In this document: positions 37,120 to 46,597 of the stretch, piece after piece
Layout of the letters: every line of letters starts with the position of its first letter
How positions within the stretch are numbered: position 1 is the first letter of the stretch
NCBI RefSeq assembly: GCF_009789555.1
Contig: NZ_CP046902.1
Location: 1,876,001 to 1,940,000 of the forward strand
Reading direction: 5' to 3'
Length of the DNA stretch: 64,000 nt
Source of the DNA: Stutzerimonas stutzeri
GTDB taxonomy: Bacteria > Pseudomonadota > Gammaproteobacteria > Pseudomonadales > Pseudomonadaceae
Notes under the pieces: model-generated
What the model was told of the DNA's origin: nothing
What the model saw: only the letters and a program-made list of their open reading frames with translations
Database searches by the model: none
Made by a program: the position numbers and the translations under genes

Positions 37120-38039
37120 ACCTTTTCCACCTCCGGGCGACCAAGAATGCCGGTCGGGCGGAACAGCAGGACCAGCACCAGCAGGCTGAACGCCACGACG
37201 TCCTTGTACTGGTCACCGAAAATGTCCGCACCGAAGGCTTCGGCCACGCCGAGCACCAGGCCACCCAGCATCGCGCCGGGAATACTGCCAATGCCGCCGA
37301 GCACCGCGGCGGTGAACGCCTTGATACCCGCCAGGAAACCGATATGCGGGTTGATCACCCCGTACTGCATGCTGATCAGCACGGCCGCGATGGCCGCCAG
37401 CGCTGCACCAATGACGAAGGTCAGGGCGATAATGCTGTTGGTGTTGATGCCCAGAAGGTTGGCCATTTTCAGGTCTTCGGCGCAGGCACGGCAGGCGCGG
37501 CCCAGGCGTGAGCGGGAAATGAACAGCGTCAGGCCCAGCATGGCAATGATGGTGACCACGAAGATCAGCACCTGCATGTAGGAAACGACCACACCGTTCA
37601 TGGCGCTCTCACCGAAGATGAAATTGCCCGGCATCAGGTTGGGGATGGCCTTGTCCTTCGAGTCCTGGGAAAGCAACACGACGTTCTGCAGGAAGATCGA
37701 CATGCCGATCGCCGATATCAGCGGGATCAATCGGTTACTTCCGCGCAAGGGTCGGTAGGCGACCCGCTCGATGCTGTAACCGTAGGCGCTGGTGACAATC
37801 ATGGCGGCGGCGAACGCACCGATCATCAGGATTGGAAGGGCATCGAGGCCCATCATCGAAAGCCCGACGATGGCGATGAAAGCGACGTAGGAGCCGATCA
37901 TGTATACCTCGCCGTGGGCGAAGTTGATCATGCCGATAATGCCGTAGACCATCGTGTATCCGATGGCTATCAGGGCGTAGGTGCTGCCAACGGTCAGGCC
38001 GTTGATCAGCTGTTGGAAGTAGTGGTAAAGCTCAGGCAT
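37116..38039 (-). CDS. braD: Branched-chain amino acid permease BraD (LivH)
   Basis: 307 aa from the ATG at 38039 (AGGAGA upstream); the longer frame to 38150 has no ribosome site. LivH features: [35 protein letters not shown] and [17 protein letters not shown]. Separated from braC by 262 nt that hold a terminator-like hairpin, so expression of braDEFG relative to braC may be reduced by partial termination. Confidence 0.93.
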
Positions 38040-38249
38040 TACATTCTCCTGAACACCCAGCAGCCCGTGCTCGACCGCCAATGCGGACCTGCTTCGAACA
38101 CGCAGCATGACGAAATGCGGCGTCAGGGGCTCGGTGCGGATCACGCACATTGCCTGCTTCGAGGCGGGCCAGCTCTATGCAGGCACTCGCTTGGATGAAG
38201 GTGTTGCGGGGGCGGCCAATGTGCTTGTGGCAAGCCAGCCCCGATCAGC

Positions 38250-38283
38250 TAAAACAAAGCCCACAGCGGACGCCGTGGGCTTC
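38250..38283 (-). terminator. Terminator-like hairpin between braC and braD
   Basis: On the minus strand an 8-bp stem AAGCCCAC/GTGGGCTT with a 10-nt loop followed by a broken T-run (TGTTTT), about 20 nt after the braC stop. It probably lets the binding protein be made in excess over the membrane parts, as is common in such operons. Confidence 0.7.
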
Positions 38284-38301
38284 GGTTGGGTGGTTACCGG
38301 A

Positions 38302-39420
38302 TCACTTGGCTTCGGTCTTGGTGCCGTCCTGGTGCCATTCGTAGACCACGAAGTTGAAGTCTTTCAGGTCACCCTTCTCGTCGAAGGCGAGGCTGCCGGT
38401 CGGCGTATCGAAGGTGTTGCTGCGCAATGCCGCGGCGACTTCTTCGGTGTCGGTGCTGCCGGCTTTCTCGATGCCTTCGGCAATCACCTGGACCGCCGCG
38501 TAGGCCGGGAATACGAACGGGCCGCTCGGGTCCTGCTGCTTCGCCTTGAAGGCCTCGACCAGCTCCTGGTTGCGAGGGTCCTGGTCGAAGGATTTCGGCA
38601 GCGTCACGTAGAGGCCTTCGGATGCCGGGCCGGCGATCGCGGAAATTTCCTTGTTGCCAACCCCTTCAGGGCCCATGAAACGCACGTTCAGGCCGCGTTC
38701 CTTGGCTTGGCGCAGCAAGAGTCCGAGTTCGGGGTGATAGCCGCCGTAGTAGACGAAGTCGACGCCGGCCTGCTTGAGCTTGGAGATCATCGAGGAGAAG
38801 TCCTTGTCGCCGGCATTGATGCCTTCGAACAGGCCGACCTTGACGCCTTTCTCTTCTAGGGTCTGCTTCACCGCGGTGGCGATGCCTTCACCGTACTGCT
38901 GCTTGTCGTGGATGACGGCGACGTTCTTCGGCTTGACGTGGTCGGCGATGAAATTGCCGGCGGTCGGGCCCTGCAGACTGTCCAGGCCGATGGTGCGGAA
39001 GATCAGTTCATAGCCACGCGAAGTGATGTCCGGGCTGGTCGAGGCCGCGGTGATCATCAGAATGCCTTCATCTTCGTAGATGTCGGATGCTGGCTGGGTC
39101 GAGCTGGAGCACAGGTGGCCAACCACGAAGCTGACTTCATCGTTGACGATCTTGTTGGCGACCGCGACCGCCTGCTTGGGGTCACAGGCATCGTCATACA
39201 CGATCCCTTCCAGCTGCTGGCCGCTGACGCCGCCCTTCTTGTTGATTTGCTCGATGGCCATCTGGGCCCCGATGAACTGCATGTCGCCGTACTGCGCGAC
39301 CGCCCCCGTGACTGGCCCGGCCAAACCGATCTTGATGGTGTCGGCGGCTAGCGTGTAGCTCGCGGCTCCGGTCAAAGCGATGGCCAGGAAAAGTTTGGAC
39401 AGATGCTGCTTGGTCTTCAT
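38302..39420 (-). CDS. braC: Branched-chain amino acid binding protein BraC (LivK)
   Basis: 372 aa. Signal peptide ending near ASYTLA (about residue 25), then the periplasmic binding fold with DTIKIGLAGPVTGAVAQYGDMQFIGAQMAIEQIN, a disulfide pair around DDACDPKQ and GHLCSSST, and the Leu-binding segment ITAASTSPDIT. First gene of braCDEFG. Confidence 0.93.
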   Translation of the reverse strand: MKTKQHLSKLFLAIALTGAASYTLAADTIKIGLAGPVTGAVAQYGDMQFIGAQMAIEQINKKGGVSGQQLEGIVYDDACDPKQAVAVANKIVNDEVSFVVGHLCSSSTQPASDIYEDEGILMITAASTSPDITSRGYELIFRTIGLDSLQGPTAGNFIADHVKPKNVAVIHDKQQYGEGIATAVKQTLEEKGVKVGLFEGINAGDKDFSSMISKLKQAGVDFVYYGGYHPELGLLLRQAKERGLNVRFMGPEGVGNKEISAIAGPASEGLYVTLPKSFDQDPRNQELVEAFKAKQQDPSGPFVFPAYAAVQVIAEGIEKAGSTDTEEVAAALRSNTFDTPTGSLAFDEKGDLKDFNFVVYEWHQDGTKTEAK

Positions 39421-39563
39421 ATGCGCTCCACTTGCATCATTATTGTTTGAATCCTGCTGGCTGCAGTGTCGTTAAGGGGCAAACGTCCCCAAACGGCACG
39501 GCAACTGTACCGGCACAGTGTAGAAGCGTCAGCACCTGTTTGCACAGTCAGGATTCCATCCAT

Positions 39564-39591
39564 TTGATGGGATTACGCCGGGCGCTATCAT
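39564..39591 (+). promoter_or_regulatory. Sigma-70-like promoter of the DUF2288-like gene
   Basis: TTGATG (39564-39569), a 16-nt spacer and TATCAT (39586-39591), 29 nt before the start codon at 39621. Confidence 0.5.
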
Positions 39592-39620
39592 GGCGCCCTT
39601 TACCTGAACGCGAGAATCCC

Positions 39621-39938
39621 ATGAGCGAAGACCCAAGCACTCTCTATGCCAAGCTATTGGGCGAAACCGCGCCGATCTCCTGGCAGGAATTGCAGCCTTT
39701 CTTCGCTCGCGGCGCGCTGTTGCGCGTGGCCAGCGACTTCGATCTGATCGAGGCCGCGCAGGCGGTGGCGCAGGATGATCGGGAAAAGGTCGCTGCCTGG
39801 CTGGCCCAGGGCCATATCCTCAAGCTGGAGTCCGAACAGGCACAGGACTGGCTGGAGCGCGATCCGCAATTGTGGGCCGTGGTCGTCGCGCCTTGGGTGC
39901 TGGTGCAGGAGCGCGGTCAGCGGCCAGCCGTGCACTAA
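39621..39938 (+). CDS. DUF2288-like small protein
   Basis: 105 aa from the ATG at 39621. The protein is soluble and acidic, with MSEDPSTLYAKLLGETAPISWQELQPFFARGALLRV at the start and the HILKLESEQAQDWLERDP segment later. I recall this pattern as the DUF2288 family, whose function is unknown. It stands alone between braC and the phosphonate-type transporter. Confidence 0.8.
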   Translation: MSEDPSTLYAKLLGETAPISWQELQPFFARGALLRVASDFDLIEAAQAVAQDDREKVAAWLAQGHILKLESEQAQDWLERDPQLWAVVVAPWVLVQERGQRPAVH

Positions 39939-40007
39939 AATGGGGCGCTGAGCTGGGCGGGACTGCCGTGTCAGCGGGGGCATCGCGCCGGGTATCGGCC
40001 GTAGCGC

Positions 40008-40775
40008 TCAGCCGCGGACCCAGCGCAATCGCGCCCAGCCGCTCAGCGCATCCACTGCCAGGACCATCAGCAGCATGGCGAGAATCACCGTCGAGGCCTG
40101 GGCTTCCTGGAACAGGCTGAGGCTCATGTAGAGCATCTGCCCCAGCCCGCCTGCACCGACGAAGCCGAGCACACTGGCCATGCGGATGTTGTTTTCCCAG
40201 CGATACAGCGTGTAGGCCATCAGCTGCGGCCAGAGGATCGGCAGGGTGCCATAGCAGAACGCACTGATGCGATTGCAGCCGGACAGGCGCAGCGCGTCGG
40301 CTGGGCCGCTCGGTGTGTTTTCCAGGGCTTCGGCGAACAAGCGTCCGAGCACGCCGGCCGTATGCAGCGCCAATGCCAGGGTCCCGGCGTTCGGACCGAG
40401 GCCCGCCGCCAGCACCATCAGCGCCGCCCAGACCAGTTCCGGAATGGCACGCAGCGCATTGAGCAACAGCCTCGACGCCCCCTTGGCCAACAGGCCGAAG
40501 CGGCCCGAGGCCGGTAACGCCAGCAACAATCCCAGCAGTGCGGCCAATAGCGTACCCACCGCCGACATCGCCAGAGTTTCCAGCGCGCCGTGGCCGATGG
40601 CCTTCAGATGACCGGGCGACAGATCAGGGCTGAAAAAGCCCGAGGCGTAATCGGCCATCTGCCCGAGGCCGTCACGGCTGAACAGCGCGCCGGTGTCGAG
40701 TTGCAGGTAGACGAACGAGCCGACCACCGCCGCCAGCAGCAACGACGGCAGCGCATAGCGTGAAAGCGACCTCAC
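40008..40775 (-). CDS. PhnE-like ABC transporter permease (second)
   Basis: 255 aa from a GTG at 40775 that shares GTGA with the stop of the preceding permease and has AGGAGG upstream. About six membrane helices with the permease loop ENTPSGPADALRLSGCNRISAF and the closing MASVLGFVGAGGLGQMLYMSLSLFQ, the PhnE pattern. It pairs with the permease at 40772-41605, so the channel is probably a heterodimer. Substrate discussed at the binding protein. Confidence 0.85.
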   Translation of the reverse strand: MRSLSRYALPSLLLAAVVGSFVYLQLDTGALFSRDGLGQMADYASGFFSPDLSPGHLKAIGHGALETLAMSAVGTLLAALLGLLLALPASGRFGLLAKGASRLLLNALRAIPELVWAALMVLAAGLGPNAGTLALALHTAGVLGRLFAEALENTPSGPADALRLSGCNRISAFCYGTLPILWPQLMAYTLYRWENNIRMASVLGFVGAGGLGQMLYMSLSLFQEAQASTVILAMLLMVLAVDALSGWARLRWVRG

Positions 40776-41605
40776 GCGAACCTCCTGCGCAGCAGCTGAC
40801 TGATCGCGTCTGCCATCAGCACCAACACCAGGAACGTCAGCAGCATGCTGGCGACCTCGCCTCCCGCGAACATGCGCATCGACAGGTCCATCTGCTGGCC
40901 CAGCCCGCCGGCTCCCACGAAGCCCATCACCACCGAGGCGCGCACCGCGCATTCCCAGCGGTAGACGGTGTACGAGAGCATTTCGCCCGTCGCTTGCGGC
41001 AACACGCCATAGGCGAACGCCTGCAAGCGTGAACTGCCCGCACCGAGCAGGGCGCGGGTGGGCAGCGGGTCGACCGACTCGAAGATTTCCGCGTAGACCT
41101 TGCCGAGCATGCCGGCATAGGTGATGGCAATCGCCAGCACGCCCGCCGTGGGCCCGAGGCCCACCGCCCGCACGAACAGCAACGCCCAGACGATCTCCGG
41201 CACGCTGCGCAACAGGATCAACAACCCGCGCACCGGCCAGCGCACGGCCTGCGCCCCCCTGCGCGGACGCCCGGCGCGGCTGAGCGCCGAGATGGACAGC
41301 GCGCGTGTGGCCAGCAAGGCACAGGGCAGCGCCACCACCAGCGCCAGGGCCATGCCCGCCGTGGCAATGGCGAGTGTTTCCAGCGTGGCGCGCCCCAGCA
41401 GCAGGAGAAACGCACCGTCATGCGTCGGCGGCCAGAAGCCTGCGAGGAACGTCCCCATGGTCTCGGCGTTGCTGCCGTCGAACAGCACGGCCAGGTTCAA
41501 CTCGCTCAGCGACAGGCCCGGCCACAGCACGGCCAGCACCAGCACGGCCACGACCAGGCGCGGAGCGGCGGCGGGATCGCGTCGGGCGGTGTCGGGGTTC
41601 AGCAT
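40772..41605 (-). CDS. PhnE-like ABC transporter permease (first)
   Basis: 277 aa. Six membrane helices, the loop ESVDPLPTRALLGAGSSRLQAFAYGVLPQ, and the PhnE-type end RASVVMGFVGAGGLGQQMDLSMRMF. It overlaps the ATPase gene by 7 nt and the second permease by 4 nt, so all three are translationally coupled. Confidence 0.87.
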   Translation of the reverse strand: MLNPDTARRDPAAAPRLVVAVLVLAVLWPGLSLSELNLAVLFDGSNAETMGTFLAGFWPPTHDGAFLLLLGRATLETLAIATAGMALALVVALPCALLATRALSISALSRAGRPRRGAQAVRWPVRGLLILLRSVPEIVWALLFVRAVGLGPTAGVLAIAITYAGMLGKVYAEIFESVDPLPTRALLGAGSSRLQAFAYGVLPQATGEMLSYTVYRWECAVRASVVMGFVGAGGLGQQMDLSMRMFAGGEVASMLLTFLVLVLMADAISQLLRRRFA

Positions 41606-42456
41606 CGGGGAATGTTCAACGGCTGGTTGGGCAACGGCAGCGTGGCCTGTTCGCTGTCCAGTTGTTCGTTGGCGTAGAGCGCCTGGAGTTCGGCCGGGGT
41701 CACTTCGGTCGAAGGTTTATCGAACAGAATGCGTCCGGCTCGAACCCCGATGACCCGCGGGAAATGTTCGAGCGCAAGGTCCACAGCGTGCAGGCTGGCC
41801 AGCAGGGTAGCCTGGCGGCGCAGCGACTCGCGGTTGAGGACGTTCAGCGAATAGGCCGCGAGTACCGGGTCCATTGCCGACACCGGTTCGTCCGCCAGGA
41901 TCAGTTCGGGCTGCTGATAGAGCACCCGGGCGATGCCGACACGTTGCAATTGCCCGCCGGAAAGTTGATCGCAGCGTACGTAAAGCTTGTCGGCAAGATC
42001 CAGCCGGCCCAGCGCTTCAGCGGCACCTTGCCTGTCGATTGGCCAGACCAGGCTGAACAGGCTGCGACCCAGCGACCAATCGCCCAGGCGCCCGGCCAGG
42101 ACCGCAGTGATGACCCGCTGGCGGGGTGGCAGCGGTGGCGCCTGGTGTATCAGGCCGATGCGTTTGCGCAACCGCTGTCGCCCGCTGGCCGACAGGGACC
42201 AAGGCGCGCATCCCAGCAGCTCCAGCTCACCCTCGGTCGGCTGGATGTGGCTGGCCAGCAGGCGCAACAGCGTGGTCTTGCCGGCGCCCGATGGGCCGAT
42301 GATCGCAACGCGCTCGCCGGGTGCGATTTGCAATTCGACGGCGTGTAGCGCCACCTGACCGTCGGCATGACGATGGGTCATGCCGGACATCCGCAGCAAT
42401 GGAACCGATGTGGACTGACGGTCTGGCGCGGTTGAAAGGGTGATCGAGCGGCTCAT
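41599..42456 (-). CDS. PhnC-like ABC transporter ATPase
   Basis: 285 aa. Walker A GPSGAGKTT, signature QLSGGQLQRVGIARVL, Walker B LILADEPVSAMDP. The PhnC-type Q-loop region IGLIHQAPPLPPRQRVITAVLAGRLGDW is present. The C-terminal tail of about 40 residues beyond the core is slightly longer than usual. It follows the binding protein gene by 138 nt. Confidence 0.87.
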   Translation of the reverse strand: MSRSITLSTAPDRQSTSVPLLRMSGMTHRHADGQVALHAVELQIAPGERVAIIGPSGAGKTTLLRLLASHIQPTEGELELLGCAPWSLSASGRQRLRKRIGLIHQAPPLPPRQRVITAVLAGRLGDWSLGRSLFSLVWPIDRQGAAEALGRLDLADKLYVRCDQLSGGQLQRVGIARVLYQQPELILADEPVSAMDPVLAAYSLNVLNRESLRRQATLLASLHAVDLALEHFPRVIGVRAGRILFDKPSTEVTPAELQALYANEQLDSEQATLPLPNQPLNIPRC

Positions 42457-42594
42457 CTTGACTACCTGGGCTCAGCGTCACGCATCCCTGCGTGAGCATC
42501 GCCGTGAGGACATTGGGCGCCGTACGGCTGGACACGAGAGGCCGGGCCGTGACGATTCGGGCGGCGCTGGGCCGCCGCGCGACAGGTGGGAGGA

Positions 42595-43446
42595 CTACTT
42601 CAACAGGCCAGCGGCGCGCGCGGCATCCTCGATGCCCTTGTAGTTTTCCGGGCGGGTTTCAATGAAGCGGCTGGCGGCCTGCAGGTCGAGAATCTTCTTG
42701 TGTTCGGGCTTGGCGGGGTCCAGCGCAAGGAAAGCCGCGCGAATCTTGTCCACAAGCGCCGGGTCGAGGTCGCCGCGCACTGTCCAGTTGTAATCATAGT
42801 AAGGCGGGGTGGTCGAGATGACGCGGACCTTGTCAGTATCGACCTTTCCGGCCTCGACCAGCTTGTCCCAGACCGACGCGTTGAGCACGCCGCCGTCGGC
42901 CTTGCCGGCCTGGACCCAGGCCGCCGTGGCGTCGTGCGCGCCAGAGTAGGCGATGCGTTTGAAGAACTGCTCGGGATCGATACCATCCCTGATCATGAAA
43001 TAGCGCGGCATCAGGCTGCCAGAGGTCGACGACACCGAGCCGAAGGCGAACGTCTTGCCCTCGAGATCCTGCAGCGTTTTCACATCTGGGTCGGCGGTGA
43101 TGAACTTACTGGTGAACTTCTCGTCCTGCTCGCGTTGCACCAGCGGAATCGCATTGCCCGTCTTCAAACGGGTCTGGACGAAGGTGAAGCCACCGAGCCA
43201 GGCGACGTCGAGTCGACCTGAGGCGAGGGACTCGACCACGGCGGCGTAATCGGAAACCGGGGTGAACCTGACCGGCATGCCCAGTTCCTGTTCGAGGTAC
43301 TGGCCCAGCGGCTCGAACTTGCGGATCAGTTCGGTGGGCGCTTCGTCGGGAATCGCCGAAACGCGTAGAACGTCGGCAGCGTGCGCGGTGGCAAAACAGA
43401 GGGAAACGGCAAGGCCGGCAACGGCTGCCAGGGTGTGCTTTAGCAT
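42595..43446 (-). CDS. PhnD-like periplasmic binding protein (phosphonate, phosphite or selenate-type)
   Basis: 283 aa from the ATG at 43446 (GGAG upstream). Signal peptide ends at ATAHA (about residue 23). The fold is PhnD-like: VSAIPDEAPTELIRKFEPLGQYLEQELGMPVRFTPVSDYAAVVESLASGRLDVAWLGGFTFV, and GSVSSTSGSLMPRYF at the anion site. No phosphonate-cleaving (phn lyase), phosphite dehydrogenase or selenophosphate gene is present in the window. I recall a closely similar Pseudomonas family labelled putative selenate transporter, so the substrate remains open. Confidence 0.82.
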   Translation of the reverse strand: MLKHTLAAVAGLAVSLCFATAHAADVLRVSAIPDEAPTELIRKFEPLGQYLEQELGMPVRFTPVSDYAAVVESLASGRLDVAWLGGFTFVQTRLKTGNAIPLVQREQDEKFTSKFITADPDVKTLQDLEGKTFAFGSVSSTSGSLMPRYFMIRDGIDPEQFFKRIAYSGAHDATAAWVQAGKADGGVLNASVWDKLVEAGKVDTDKVRVISTTPPYYDYNWTVRGDLDPALVDKIRAAFLALDPAKPEHKKILDLQAASRFIETRPENYKGIEDAARAAGLLK

Positions 43447-43920
43447 TGTGGTTCTCCGGTTCAATAGCGGAAAAAGCGCGCGGATTATAGAGGTAGAGGG
43501 GTGCGACGACGCAAGTCGGCTGTTTTTTCCGCGCTGCGCCGTTCATGTCGCGAGCGCCGGATGGTTGCGCCGCGGGCATCTTGCGTCGCCGCACCGGCGT
43601 CACTGGTAACTGATTGCGTATTCCATGACGCCGGTCTCCGCGCCGGGGGTCGGGTTGCGCCGGACACGTGGCGTGTCTCATGGCAGCGCTTGGCGATCAC
43701 CATTGTCTTGGCGTCCATGACCCTGCTGGAATCAGACGATTTTGCCGGGCGAGCAGCCGTAGCCCACCCGCGCCGGCCAGTCCTGAGCCGCCGATGGCGG
43801 CTCGACGGCAGCCACACCAACGGCAGCGTCGACGTTGCGTCAATCGAGCGCAGTGATCATTCTGTGATTTGGTTCGCGGTTTGCACTAGAATCGCGGCGT
43901 TCATGGATGAATGAAGGCCA
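43447..43920. other. Intergenic region without a supported gene
   Basis: A 137-codon plus-strand frame (43501-43914) and overlapping minus-strand frames lack ribosome sites and family resemblance. TAGAAT at 43887-43892 could be the -10 box of the following small gene. Nothing else recognised. Confidence 0.5.
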
Positions 43921-44127
43921 ATGGCTATGGAACAGCAACCCGAAAAACGCAGGCTCCACGCCCTCAGAAAACACGTCGATGAGCTGCTTGCCGCCGGCGC
44001 TGTGATCGTCTCGAGAGACCCGGTGACCCTGCTGTGCAACGGCCAGCGGTTGAAGATCAGGCACGGGATGCTGATCGGCTACTCCGCGTTGCCCGATCTG
44101 GTTCCGCCGGTTGTCCGCCGTAAATAA
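43921..44127 (+). CDS. Small basic protein of unknown function
   Basis: 68 aa, Arg/Lys-rich at both ends, with no membrane segment or signal. The ATG at 43921 is preceded by GAAGG; ATG at 43927 is an alternative. Sequence such as HVDELLAAGAVIVSRDPVTLLCNGQRLKIRHG suggests a small alpha/beta protein. I do not recognise a family. The reading frame may be real because the start and codon use look normal, but homologues should be sought. Confidence 0.5.
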   Translation: MAMEQQPEKRRLHALRKHVDELLAAGAVIVSRDPVTLLCNGQRLKIRHGMLIGYSALPDLVPPVVRRK

Positions 44128-44255
44128 AGCGTGTGCGATACCGCTGTAGCGGGCGATCGGCAAATAAATACCCGGACGAAGAAACGCAGCGAGCGCGACT
44201 CGATCAGAGAGGTATGGATGCACATGGCATCCCAGTGATCTGAAGGGGGCTCTCC

Positions 44256-45308
44256 ATGTTCGATCGGACCTCGTGCCAGGGTTTCATTCCGCCCTATATT
44301 CTGCGGCACATCATCGACAACGGCTCGGACCGGCAGCGCGAGAAGGCGCTGGGGACCCTGGCACATGTGCGCAGCCTGCTGCCCAACCCGGGGCCGCCCA
44401 ATCGCCAGCCAATGGTCAGCGTACTGCCGGAACGCGGCCGCGCCGGTGAGCCACGGCGCAGCATTCACGATGCCCAGCAGCAGATGGTACTGCCGGGCGT
44501 GCTGGCCCGCATCGAAGGCCAGCCGCCGGTCTCCGACGCGGCGGTCGACGAGGCTTACGACGCGCTGGGCGTGACGCACGCATTCTTCTGGAAGGTGTTC
44601 GGCCGGGATTCGATCGACAACCACGGGTTCCCGCTGGTCGGGACGGTGCATTACGGTGTGGGTTATGAAAACGCCTTCTGGAACGGGGCACAGATGGTGT
44701 TCGGCGATGGCGATGGCGAGCTGTTCAATCGCTTCACCCTCTCGCTGGACGTCGTGGCCCACGAACTGGCCCATGGCGTGACCGAAAGCGAGGCCGGGCT
44801 GGTCTACGTCAATCAGTCCGGTGCCCTGAACGAGTCGGTATCTGACGTGTTCGGGGTCCTGGTCCGGCAATTCAGCCTGGGGCAAACGGCCGATCAGGCC
44901 GATTGGCTGATCGGCGCCGAGCTGTTGACCGACAAGGTGCAGGGCGCGGCGCTGCGCTCGATGGCCAATCCGGGAAGCGCCTACGATGACCCTTTGTTAG
45001 GCAAGGATCCGCAGCCCGGTCACATGCGCGACTTCATCGATACCCGCGACGACAACGGCGGCGTGCACCTGAACTCCGGCATACCCAATCGCGCGTTCTA
45101 TCTGGCGGCCATGGCGATGGGCGGCTACGCCTGGGAAAAGGCCGGACGCATCTGGTATGACACGCTGTGCGACCGCCGCCTGGCCAACGACGCTGATTTC
45201 CTCGCATTCGCCGGTCTTACCGTGGATAACGCGGCGGCACGCTTCGGCGGGGACGAGGCGCAGGTCGTCCGGCAGGCCTGGGCGGATGTGGGCGTGACGC
45301 TGAGTTGA
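44256..45308 (+). CDS. M4 (thermolysin/protealysin-type) metalloprotease
   Basis: 350 aa from the ATG at 44256 with AGGGGG upstream. No signal peptide is visible. A short propeptide begins with GFIPPYILRHI, the PPYxL motif of protealysin-like precursors. The catalytic core has HELAHGVTE near 169 (two zinc His and the catalytic Glu), the third ligand in ALNESVSDVFG (Glu 193), and the HLNSGIPNRAFY substrate-site segment with the stabilising His. It is followed after 9 nt by an emfourin-like inhibitor gene, the arrangement known from Serratia protealysin. Probably a cytoplasmic or non-classically released protease kept in check by its neighbour. Confidence 0.92.
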   Translation: MFDRTSCQGFIPPYILRHIIDNGSDRQREKALGTLAHVRSLLPNPGPPNRQPMVSVLPERGRAGEPRRSIHDAQQQMVLPGVLARIEGQPPVSDAAVDEAYDALGVTHAFFWKVFGRDSIDNHGFPLVGTVHYGVGYENAFWNGAQMVFGDGDGELFNRFTLSLDVVAHELAHGVTESEAGLVYVNQSGALNESVSDVFGVLVRQFSLGQTADQADWLIGAELLTDKVQGAALRSMANPGSAYDDPLLGKDPQPGHMRDFIDTRDDNGGVHLNSGIPNRAFYLAAMAMGGYAWEKAGRIWYDTLCDRRLANDADFLAFAGLTVDNAAARFGGDEAQVVRQAWADVGVTLS

Positions 45309-45317
45309 GGAGGCACC

Positions 45318-45641
45318 ATGAAACGGTTACCGGAATTGGGCAACGACACGACCGTTCGCCTGTCGAGACAGGGCGGTTTCGCCGCGATGCAGGCGCTCAG
45401 CCGCCCGCGCGAAATCGACTTCGCCCGTTGCGACGAACAGCAGCGTGGGCGAATCTGTTCCGTGCTGGAGGGCTGTTTGCCATTGGCCACGGGCATGGGG
45501 GGGCAGGGCGACCGCCGTTATTACCAGATCGAGCTGCGTTACCGGGATAACCAGCGCGACGACGAGCTGGTGCTTCGGATACCGGAGGATCGGGCGCCGG
45601 GTGAGCTGGTGCGGCTGTGGGACAAAGGCGAAGTCTCCTGA
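45318..45641 (+). CDS. Emfourin-like inhibitor of the M4 protease
   Basis: 107 aa from the ATG at 45318 with a strong GAGGAGG. Segments VRLSRQGGFAAMQALSRPREIDFA and the closing ELVLRIPEDRAPGELVRLWDKGEV fit the emfourin family, small protein inhibitors encoded directly downstream of protealysin-like genes. The 9-nt gap to the protease gene supports co-transcription and binding to it. Function inferred from the family and the pairing. Confidence 0.78.
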   Translation: MKRLPELGNDTTVRLSRQGGFAAMQALSRPREIDFARCDEQQRGRICSVLEGCLPLATGMGGQGDRRYYQIELRYRDNQRDDELVLRIPEDRAPGELVRLWDKGEVS

Positions 45642-45709
45642 GCGTGAGTTGTTCGCGTGCGTCAGCGTGGCGCTAGAATCCCGGTTCCTGTCTTGCGAGG
45701 AACGTCTTC

Positions 45710-46597
45710 ATGTCCGAGTTGCCATCCGTTGCCTTTGCCGGCATCGGCCTGATGGGTCAGCGCATGTGCCGCCGACTGCTTGCGGCGGGTTTTCCGCTGA
45801 CCGTCTGGAACCGTTCGCCTGACAAATGCGCACCCCTTGTCGAGGCCGGTGCGCGGCAGGTGGACACGCCTGCCGCGCTCTGTGCGGCGGCCGATGTGGT
45901 GCTGCTGTGCCTGGCCGATACGTCGGTCGTGCGTGAGGTGGTGTTCGGTGCCGGCGGCATCGTCGAAGGTGCGCGCGCGGGGCAGGTACTGGTCGATCAT
46001 TCGAGTCTGGAGCCCTCTGCAACCCGCGCGATGGCGGCTGAACTCGAATCACGGAGCGGCATGCGCTGGGTTGACGCGCCGGTGTCCGGCGGTACGGCCG
46101 GCGCCGAGGCGGGAAGCCTTGCGATCATGGCTGGCGGTCGCATCGAAGACGTGGAACGAGTGCGGCCTGTGTTGGCCCATCTGGGCCAGCGGCTGACGCA
46201 TATGGGCGATGTCGGCGCGGGCCAGGTGACCAAGGCATGCAACCAGATGATCGTCGCGTGCAATGCGCTGGTCATCGCGGAAGTCGTGGCGCTGGCCGAG
46301 CGTTCCGGTGTCGATGCCAGCCTGATCGCGCCTGCGCTGGCCGGTGGCTTTGCCGACTCCAAACCGTTACAGATTCTTGCGCCGCAGATGGCCCGTAGCG
46401 AGTTCGAACCGGTGAAATGGCACGTCAGGACGCTGCTCAAGGACCTGGATACCGCGGGGCAACTGTCGCGCGAGGCCGGCAGCGCCACGCCCATCACCGG
46501 GCTCGCCGCGCAGTTGATGCGCCTGCATGGTAGCCAGGGAAATCTTGAAAACGACCCGTCCACCCTGGTGAACCTGTATCGGGAGCTGAATCCATGA
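45710..46597 (+). CDS. Beta-hydroxyacid dehydrogenase, probable 2-hydroxy-3-oxopropionate reductase (GlxR/GarR-like)
   Basis: 295 aa. N-terminal Rossmann motif FAGIGLMGQRM, substrate-loop DAPVSGGTAGAEAGSLAIM, and the catalytic Lys in GQVTKACNQMIV (GxxxKxxxN). These define the 3-hydroxyisobutyrate/tartronate-semialdehyde reductase family. It overlaps by 4 nt (ATGA) the hydroxypyruvate-isomerase-like gene, which makes the tartronate semialdehyde/hydroxypyruvate route more likely than valine catabolism. A glyoxylate origin from AllA is plausible but unproven. Confidence 0.85.
   Translation: MSELPSVAFAGIGLMGQRMCRRLLAAGFPLTVWNRSPDKCAPLVEAGARQVDTPAALCAAADVVLLCLADTSVVREVVFGAGGIVEGARAGQVLVDHSSLEPSATRAMAAELESRSGMRWVDAPVSGGTAGAEAGSLAIMAGGRIEDVERVRPVLAHLGQRLTHMGDVGAGQVTKACNQMIVACNALVIAEVVALAERSGVDASLIAPALAGGFADSKPLQILAPQMARSEFEPVKWHVRTLLKDLDTAGQLSREAGSATPITGLAAQLMRLHGSQGNLENDPSTLVNLYRELNP

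Noticed and set aside
43501..43914. 137-codon plus-strand ORF before the small basic protein
   Set aside because: No ribosome site, no recognised motif and unusual composition; treated as intergenic.
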